From Coenobita brevimanus (taxonomy: Eukaryota > Arthropoda > Malacostraca > Decapoda > Coenobitidae): a DNA stretch of 64,000 nt. The stretch's first letter is position 1, and every line of letters begins with the position of its first letter. Shown here in pieces: positions 57,225-64,000 of this stretch. A program made the translations under genes and the position numbers. Below the pieces are notes generated by a model. The model did no database searches. It was given only the letters and a program-made list of their open reading frames with translations, and had not been told where the DNA came from. The DNA lies in assembly GCA_032717465.1 (NCBI GenBank), contig CM064732.1, forward strand, positions 30,257,638 through 30,321,637. Reading direction: 5' to 3'.

Positions 57225-57513
57225 GGTATTATTTTATTGTTCCAGTGAGCGAATATTAAATTACTGTTTTCCAGTAATTGTGCTGCATCTCTTACCTTTG
57301 AGTTTAAATCTATTATTTCCAGTCACAGCATCGCTCTGTATTTCGAATAAATTGTCATATCTAACGCCATGGAATTTAAGAATTTTACATACTTGTACTA
57401 GATCTCCACTAAGTTTATATATATATATATATATATATATCCACTCCTACATTGCCCCATGAGGAGCGTAGGAGCTCGGGGCTAGGCAGTTGGTCCTGAC
57501 ATTTAAGATGAGA

Positions 57514-57556
<43 letters not shown>

Positions 57557-57740
57557 AGAAAATGAAATTAATTTTTAGACGTTCTCCGTAGGACAAATAT
57601 AACAATGTTGGAACCATACCAGTGGCTCTGCGTTACACATTTTTTAGTCTGTCTTCGTCCCTGATAAGGTTCGAGCACCAGTACTGGTCACAGTATTTTA
57701 GGCGTAGTCTAACTAGTGATGTATAAAGCTTAGAGATTAT
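57225..57740 (-). pseudogene. LINE family E (CR1/L2-like) C-terminal fragment, split
   Basis: Minus strand: the first part (57740-57556) reads KLYTSLVRLRLKYCDQYWC, then DRLKNV, a stop, RRATGMVPTLLYLSYGERLK. The second part (57417-57225) reads KLSGDLVQVCKILKFHGV, then NLFEIQSD and FKLKGKRC. This follows the usual CR1/L2 pattern (LY.SLVRP.LEYC ... RRATK..P.L..LSYEERL ... RGDLI..FKIL ... N..KL.K). A (TA)n-S1-(TA)n block (57418-57555) splits the region between GERLK and RGDL. Confidence 0.75.
57418..57555. repeat. (TA)n - S1 fragment - (TA)n block
   Basis: About 75 bp of S1 in minus orientation (57441-57517, CATTGCCCCATGAGGAGCGT and GTTGGTCCTGACATTTAAGA) with (TA)n on both sides, placed inside the LINE E fragment. 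Confidence 0.8.
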
Positions 57741-58440
57741 TTCGGGTGTTTGGGATCAAGGTTCCTGGATTGCTTAAGGAGGGAAGTGTAAGGTTATGAA
57801 TGGAATAGCTGCTGCATGCCGTACTTGGTGGTGTGTATATTGCGGCCATTGCGCCGCTAAGCTGTCAGTTTCTCGTGTGACGCTTGGACGATTCAGTCAG
57901 TATTACCAAGGTCTGTTAATTTTCATGAAATAAGTAATCAACCACGTAATCAACGAGTAAAAAAACAAAAAACACTGAGAATATAGAGTATGAATAGACT
58001 TTTGGGAAGAAAACTATGACACAGCTTAGCCACTGTTAGCGCTGAGTCGTGCCCGCAACACGCAAGAAATATAGTTTACAGTATAGTCAGCTGAGAGGAG
58101 GAAGGCGCAGCATAACGACCACACAGCAATACCGTGAACTATGTGCAGATCTTGGTGACGCTGCCAGTAGGCGTCCCCTTCTGTACGTTGCTGTGTCCTG
58201 TATTGTACTCAGGTCTGAAACGTTGTTAGGAATGTAGATGCCGATAGTGAAGTTAGACAGACAGACAGAGAGAGAGAGAGAGAGAGAGAGAACGTGAATG
58301 CTTGTCTACGTTTGTGTGTGTGTGTGTGTGTGTGTGTGACCCAATTTTGCTAAGCCAAATAGTTACCTACATTCCTGTTATACTTTGTTGTAATTCTACA
58401 TACTGCAAACTCTATTTATACCGGTACTGCATGTTGAGAA
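57741..58440. other. No recognisable gene; short (GA)n and (GT)n runs
   Basis: (GA)n at 58267-58291 and (GT)n at 58313-58339. Frames are short and unrecognised. Confidence 0.5.
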
Positions 58441-58445
58441 GAGGG

Positions 58446-58490
58446 TGGTGGTGGTGGTGGTGGTGGTGGTGATGATGATGATGATGATGA
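58446..58490. repeat. (GGT)n(GAT)n trinucleotide repeat
   Basis: About eight GGT units then seven GAT units. Confidence 0.9.
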
Positions 58491-58519
58491 CTTAGTTCAT
58501 TAAGCTATGATTTGTGTAA

Positions 58520-58875
58520 AAGTGTTATTTATATCAGTACATCTTCTGCTTTATATACTCATAATTGTTATGTGCCAGAGTTTCTACATGTTTGTGCTTT
58601 TTCAGTAAATGTTTCTGCAGATTTATATATCGTTACTGATTCTGGGCAAATGAGTTCGCATACGTTTTGTTGTATGTATGTGCGATGTGCAAATGTTTCT
58701 CCATACGTGTGTTCTGATATGAAAACATTTCTATAAAATATGTTCCCCTTCGTAAACAATTCTTTGCGTGTTTCTTTAAGTATTGTTTTTATATGTACGC
58801 TTTAATGTGCAAACGTTTCTATGTGTTCTCTGATACGTAGGCGTTTCATAAAATGTTTGTTCTTTTGTGTTCACA

Positions 58876-58948
<73 letters not shown>

Positions 58949-59110
58949 TCTGATGTGTAGGTTCTTTATGTGTGTCTATTAGCTCTAATGTGCAAACTTT
59001 TCTTCATATGTCTGCGTTGTGATGTATAAGAATTTCTCTGTTTGTACTGATGTGTAGCCGACACGATTTTCATGTGTGTGTTTTGACGTTTAAATGTTTC
59101 TTCAGCTGTG
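58520..59110. repeat. Degenerate tandem repeat with (TA)n inside
   Basis: Phrases of the type 'TGTGT.CTGATGTG.A..GTTTCT..ATATGT' recur roughly every 35-50 bp (for example near 58610, 58690, 58800, 58840, 58950, 58990, 59030). A (TA)n tract lies at 58878-58946. Likely an old minisatellite; 60-75-codon frames on both strands are not supported as genes. Confidence 0.5.
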
Positions 59111-59114
59111 TTGT

Positions 59115-59680
59115 TGTTGTTATTGTTGTTGTTATTATTGCATCCCCAGGATCTTCTGAACTCAGTGAATGGCAGGAAAGTGATAACTTCAACCTGTCAC
59201 TCCCAGAGATACTTTACTGAGGCAATTAATTATTTGTACTGTGATAATGTGGTGCATGTGGTGAGCAAGTGTGCCATGGTGTGGAGGGCAGCAGTATCGT
59301 GCAGACATAGTGGACTGTGAGTTGTGTTTTGGGAACGGTGATGGCCATACAGCGGTCTGGCTGAGTGCGCTCGTGTCTTATGGTAGTTTCCGAGGAAAGG
59401 ATTGTGGGTCATCATGGTACTATCTGGCTGAAGATTGTGGACTGCTGTGAAGTTTGTATGTCTGCAAAATGTAGTACGGGGTGAAGAGGGAGGGATGTTA
59501 TTGAGATTGCAGTGTTAGGCGTTTTTTCCTCGTGTTATTTGGATTAATCTTTTCTTTATTCTTGTTTGTGTGAACGTTTATTTACACTGTATATGTGTTA
59601 TCGTATATATGTTTCACTCTATATGCATGTTATAGTCGTCTCTCTGAGCCATCTTTCCTCTCCCCCGACTTCCAATTTAC
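59115..59680. other. No recognisable gene
   Basis: Starts with (GTT)n. A weak A-box-like TGGCTGAGTGCG at 59358-59369 might be a tRNA-derived remnant but lacks a clear B box. Confidence 0.4.
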
Positions 59681-59682
59681 CA

Positions 59683-59683
59683 T

Positions 59684-59772
<89 letters not shown>

Positions 59773-59773
59773 A

Positions 59774-59822
<49 letters not shown>
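59683..59822. repeat. (CT)n then (GT)n microsatellite
   Basis: About 45 CT units (59683-59773) followed by about 22 GT units (59778-59822). Confidence 0.95.
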
Positions 59823-59825
<3 letters not shown>

Positions 59826-60079
59826 GCTTGTCTCGTCACTTTTCCCCTCTTCTATTCTCCCACACTTTCCTTCGTTCACCTTCCCTTCCCTTCCCTTCAC
59901 CCCATCCCTCTCCCTCACTTACTGCTGCCATCAGTAAATCCCCTTTTAGCGTTTGTACCAATCTCTTAAATCCTTTGGCTCCCTTCTTTCCCTCCCCCTT
60001 CCTTTATACCTTCCCTCTCATCTCTGTTCTTCACCTCTCCCTGCGTCCCTTGGGCTTGGAGCGTAGATGAACTGCCGAA

Positions 60080-60511
60080 TGAACACTCACAAACTCCCCC
60101 ACACACTCATAGATTTTAACGCTGTTTTAAAATCTCTCAGGCTGACTTAAACAGATTCTCCGCCGGATTCAGACAAGTGACTAGTAAGATGTTAACCTCT
60201 CCATTCAAACTAACACAGATACACGAAGTCTTACACTCTTAAAATCTCACACAGACTCACTTAGGCATTCAGACACACAATCTTACAAGCCCACACATAT
60301 TCACACAGACACAAAACCATACACATTCGTAACCTTTCACACACACTCGCATATGAACAGGCGCGGAAAATGCCACTTCCTCACAGATTCTTATGCATAT
60401 TCACAGAAATGTAGTCACTTACAAACGCTCAGATTGACTCACACAGACACACTAAATTTCGTACACTCACAGACTCTAACATAGACTCACACGCATAAAC
60501 ACACAGACCAT

Positions 60512-60566
<55 letters not shown>

Positions 60567-60659
60567 TCAAGGAGAGTCATTCAGACTCACAAATCACAGT
60601 CATAAACTCTCACACAAGCTCGGACTCACAAGGGTTCACGAACTTACTCACAGACACAC
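60080..60659. repeat. Degenerate CA-rich tandem repeat, left of LINE D copy 2
   Basis: Irregular 'ACTCACACAGACTCACA'-type phrases with a pure (CA)n core at about 60511-60563. The same texture resumes at 62449, so LINE D landed inside it. Confidence 0.8.
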
Positions 60660-62437
60660 TATCTATCTATCTATATACCTAGGCTGCTTCCCCCAAGGAA
60701 AGGGAGGTAGCCGAGACAGGACGACACACTCCCCATTTACTCATCCATTCAAACACATACATTCGCATCTTAGCCCCCAAAAGGGAGAACGGACAGATCC
60801 TCACCGCACCACACCGCACAAGGGTCAACTGCGCAATGCAATCAGTGACATCCGCAGCAGGGCCCGACAGCAGAACTGGTTTACCCCTGCCACATCATAA
60901 CAGACCCATCCCCTTACCCGCACCTGACCTGACTAGCTGATCAGACCAAATGCGGGAGAATATCCCCTCAGGGCTGCGTCATCACTTATTCATTCACAAT
61001 TTCTCTCCATTTATTTCTGTCACGCACAGCCACTCTTCCTTGCTCAACAGACATCCCTCTCGCATCCAGCGCTCTCTTCACACTGTCCATCCATCCTATT
61101 CGTGGTCTTCCTTTCAGCCTTACACCTCTCCTATCAGATCTAGTTATCTTTTTCACCAATCGCTCATTATCCATTCTCTCCATATGCCCAGACCATCGCA
61201 ACACCCTCTGCTCAACTCTACCAGCCATCTCCCGAACAACTCCAGTTCTCCTTCGCACTTCATCATTTCGCACTCGATCCATATGCGTCACTCCACACAT
61301 ACTCCTCAGACACCTCATCTCCATTACATTCAAACTTTTCCTCTCTGCTACATCCATATTCCATGTTTCAGCCCCATATAACGCAGTCGGTACCACAACA
61401 CCCTCATACAGCCTTCTCTTTACATCCATTCTAAGCGAACGACATCTAAACACTTTTTTCATTCCTCCCAGCACCTTTCCTACTTCATTTATTCTAAACT
61501 TCACTTCTGCATCTATTCTTCCATCCACAGCAACATGTGACCCTAGATATTAAAAACACTCTACCTCCTCAAGGAACTCGCCATTCAAAACTATATTCAT
61601 CCCCCTACCATCTACCAACCTCGTACACTTCATCACTTTACTCTTATTCTCATTTACTTTTAATTTCCTCCTTTCACACACCCTTCCAAACTCCTCTACC
61701 AACTGTCTCAATCTCTCCTCTGAATCAGCCACCAGTGTAGTATCATCTGCAAACAGCAGCTGCTTCAGATTCCACTCTCCACCATCAACATTCACCAGAC
61801 TCAGACCTCCACTTAAAACTCTTGCATTCACCTCCCTTACAACACCATCCATGTAAATATTAAACAACCAAGGCGACATCACACATCCCTGTCGCAGTCC
61901 CACTCTCACGGGAAACCAATCACTCACAGCATTTCCCATTCTTACACACGCTCTACTATTTACATAAAAACTTTTCACCCCTTTTGGTAACCTACCATCA
62001 AGTCCATACAATCTTAAAACAGTCCACAAAGCCTCCCAATCAATTCTATCATACGTTTTCTCTAAATCCATAAATGCCCAAAACACATCCTTGCCTTTTG
62101 CTAAATACTTTTCACACACTTGTCTCACAGCAAACACTTGATCCATGCATCCCCTCCCTCTCCTGAAGCCACACTGCTCATCACCAATCACTCCCTCTGT
62201 ACCCTCTATACCCTCTCTAACTCTCATAATTAACACTCTACCATACACCTTACCTACAACACTCAACAGACTTATACCCCTAAAGCTAGTACATTCATAC
62301 TTATCACCCTTGCCTTTATACAACGGGACCACACAAGCACTTGCCCAGTCAATTGGCACCATACCTTTCACAAAGCACACATTCAACAATCTTACTAACC
62401 AGTCAACAATAGGCACTCCACCACCCTTCAGGCATTC
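60660..62437 (-). mobile_element. LINE family D, copy 2, 5'-truncated, 11-bp target duplication
   Basis: Minus strand, from a (TATC)n tail (60660-60674) up to the RT segment before LYKGKG. Flanked by CACAGACACAC at 60649-60659 and again at 62438-62448, a perfect 11-bp duplication. Sequence is close to 50592-52380 with a few percent differences by eye. Truncated inside the RT N-terminal region, so no endonuclease. Confidence 0.9.
60986..62437 (-). pseudogene. LINE D reverse transcriptase, copy 2
   Basis: One frame with a single stop: TAA at 61550-61552 where copy 1 has Lys (AAA), so the open stretches 61553-62437 and 60986-61549 belong together. Catalytic FMDLEKTYDRID and LLFADDTTLVA boxes are intact. 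It has a 9-bp duplication encoding three extra residues (VREGIEGTEGV, against VREGTEGV in copy 1). It also retains the RRRTGVVREMAGRVEQ segment that is interrupted in copy 1. Truncated at the N-terminal side. Confidence 0.85.
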
Positions 62438-62448
62438 CACAGACACAC

Positions 62449-63480
62449 AAGGCCACAAAATCTCACACACTCACAAAATCTCACACAGACTCACACTAAC
62501 TCACACTGTCTCAAACCACCTCACAAATTCTCAGACAACTGATATTATACCAAACACTCACAGTATCACACATAAACTCTCACACAGAAAACTCACATAT
62601 ACTCACAAACTTTCTTCATTTATATGCACACAACTCACAGATCCCACACAGACTGAAAAATCCCCACACAGACTCACACAAACGCCCCACACATTCAGAA
62701 ATTCTCACGCAAACTTAAAAGTCCCTAGACAGATGGAGCCAAATCTCCCTCGTATTCATAGATTCTCTCACAGATTCTGGCAAACCTCCCACACATTCAT
62801 ATATTCACACAAACTCACAAATCTCCGACACATTCAGAAATTCCCCACACAGATCCACAACATCTCCCTGTACCCACCACACGCTCCCCACAGTCATAAA
62901 TTACAGAAACGTGCCTCCCCCTTTAATGTGACCTTGGAGTATTCTCTTTCAACTAAAGGACGTATTTTGTATTCATTTCTTGTAATCTCTAGATAGTTTA
63001 GCCTCATAGAAGACTTTCTGAAGCAGAGGGGTTCAGTTTAACCTTAGTTAACCCTTTGTTTACAGTGTAAGAGGTCTCCGCTAGACATAGTATATTCCTG
63101 ATGTATAACACAAGTACTTTACATATCAGACAGTGAAACACCTTGAAAAACAAAAAGGTATGCAAGGGAAACACATCTATATTTACACACAAAGACATTA
63201 GAAATATAAACGCATCCCCCCAAAAATCAGGGACATGCAAGATATAAATGACGCATATCAGGTACACACAGATGCATTCAAGACACGCAGAAACAAAGGC
63301 AAGCAAGGACAACACAGATAAATTCCAGACTCGCACAGACGCACGCACTGATAACAAAAACGTATATCGAATACAGTGAAACACCCCAGTAACACAAACA
63401 ATCACCCCAAGAAAACACAGATACATACCAAACACGCGGAAATGCCTTGGAAACACAGGTACAATCCAGGACAACGCTGA
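62449..63480. repeat. Degenerate CA-rich tandem repeat, right of LINE D copy 2
   Basis: Continues 60080-60659: 'TCTCACACAGACTCACA', 'CCCACACATTCA.AAATTC' and, after about 63150, 'GAAACACAGATACA..CAA.ACACGCA' phrases. The 156-codon minus frame (63004-63474) and the 283-codon plus frame lie on this repeat and are not supported as genes. Confidence 0.65.
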
Positions 63481-63483
63481 GAC

Positions 63484-63524
63484 TATCTATATCTATCTAT
63501 CTATCTATTGCCAGAGGCCTTGAA
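63484..63524 (-). repeat. (TATC)n with trace of LINE C 3' end
   Basis: (TATC)n followed by TATTGCCAGAGGCCTTGA, which matches the last ~15-18 bp of LINE C (compare 47058-47078 and 23773-23790). A minimal 3' insertion. Confidence 0.55.
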
Positions 63525-63627
63525 GTAGCACAGATCAGAGTAAGCGTTTGGAAATCTTAACCTCAACAAAATAGAAAAAGCGCCTCAAACAGCTTTTTCG
63601 TGCGCTTGCGTCGCAGGCTGTTATGCG

Positions 63628-63680
63628 GAGTTATCACCATGATCATCGTCATCATCACCATTATCACTATCATCAGCAAG
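63628..63680. repeat. Imperfect (CAT)n repeat
   Basis: CAT/CAC/TAT trinucleotides on the plus strand. Confidence 0.7.
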
Positions 63681-63769
63681 ACATTTTATCCGACCCATGG
63701 ATGAGGTTGTTGGTGTGCAACCCCGGTCTGTTTAGCCGAACAGTGTGAATTTATATAACCTGAAACAAT

Positions 63770-63774
<5 letters not shown>

Positions 63775-63823
<49 letters not shown>
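63775..63823. repeat. (CA)n microsatellite
   Basis: About 24 CA units. Confidence 0.95.
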
Positions 63824-63826
<3 letters not shown>

Positions 63827-64000
63827 TGTTTCCGCCATCCCCCAAACCACTCCCTACCTACTCTTATTGTTTTCCCTCCCAATCGGGACTTTACACTCCA
63901 TTTCTCTCCCTCTCTAATCTACGATTCACTTCGTCCAGCAATTCTCCGCAGCAGACACACTCGTGCCATAAATGCCACACGCATTCAATCTCTTCTCTTT

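Noticed and set aside
58512..58759. Minus-strand peptide with zinc-finger-like spacing
   Set aside because: Cys and His do not keep C2H2 spacing and the DNA is a degenerate tandem repeat.
60950..61381. Plus-strand frame of 143 codons, and a similar one at 50887-51477
   Set aside because: Antisense shadow of the LINE D C-terminal coding region, present in both copies because the copies are similar.
62145..62996. Plus-strand frame of 283 codons rich in Thr, His and Ser
   Set aside because: First half is antisense to LINE D, second half is degenerate CA repeat.
63004..63474. Minus-strand frame of 156 codons that looks hydrophobic
   Set aside because: Lies on degenerate GTGT/TGTGTC repeats; the hydrophobic Val-Cys-Phe composition follows from the repeat and no family motif is seen.

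Overview
The window looks like intergenic DNA from an arthropod, most likely a decapod crustacean. The evidence is the very high density of long dinucleotide tracts (CT/GA, GT/CA, TA), several tRNA-derived short repeats, and a mix of Jockey/CR1-like and RTE-like LINEs, piggyBac, hAT, Tc1/mariner-type and Ty3/Gypsy elements. The species-level guess is inference. I find no convincing host gene: almost every long open frame is transposon-derived or a read-through of a simple repeat.

Layout. 1-14 kb: low-complexity tracts, a degenerate ~150-bp tandem repeat, AGGTCA-rich repeats, an unusual compound (GA)n array, and scattered short repeats. 14-22 kb: two copies of LINE family A, then a 3.5-kb long-TIR DNA element (18115-21613, TA target duplication) holding a hAT MITE with a perfect 8-bp duplication and a LINE B fragment. 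It abuts a second TA-flanked MITE (21616-21908). 22.6-27.5 kb: a four-part nest, LINE A containing LINE C, which in turn contains a second LINE A copy and a SINE piece. 28-30 kb: LINE B and a tRNA-Gly-like SINE.

31.8-38.4 kb is the most interesting block. A young Ty3/Gypsy element (LTRs 32411-33194 and 37040-37823, 3 differences in 784 bp) has one long Gag-Pol frame in which integrase precedes reverse transcriptase. This is the Gmr1-type order, and its capsid resembles a SCAN domain. The rest of RT and all of RNase H are missing. It sits in a (TA)n tract between inverted copies of another repeat (S1).

40-54 kb: a 36-bp minisatellite, a dead 3.1-kb piggyBac element (42131-45232, TTAA duplication) inserted in an AGGTCA-rich repeat, LINE C with a 576-codon frame, a SINE, and LINE D (endonuclease plus RT) inserted in another copy of the AGGTCA-rich repeat. 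54-64 kb: a decayed pseudogene of an unnamed invertebrate protein family, a CR1-like fragment split by a (TA)n/S1 piece, and a second LINE D copy with an 11-bp target duplication inside a degenerate CA-rich repeat.

The elements do not form a pathway. What the window records is an order of insertions. All assignments rest on reading motifs and repeat comparisons by eye; no database search was possible. Overall percent identities quoted are approximate.
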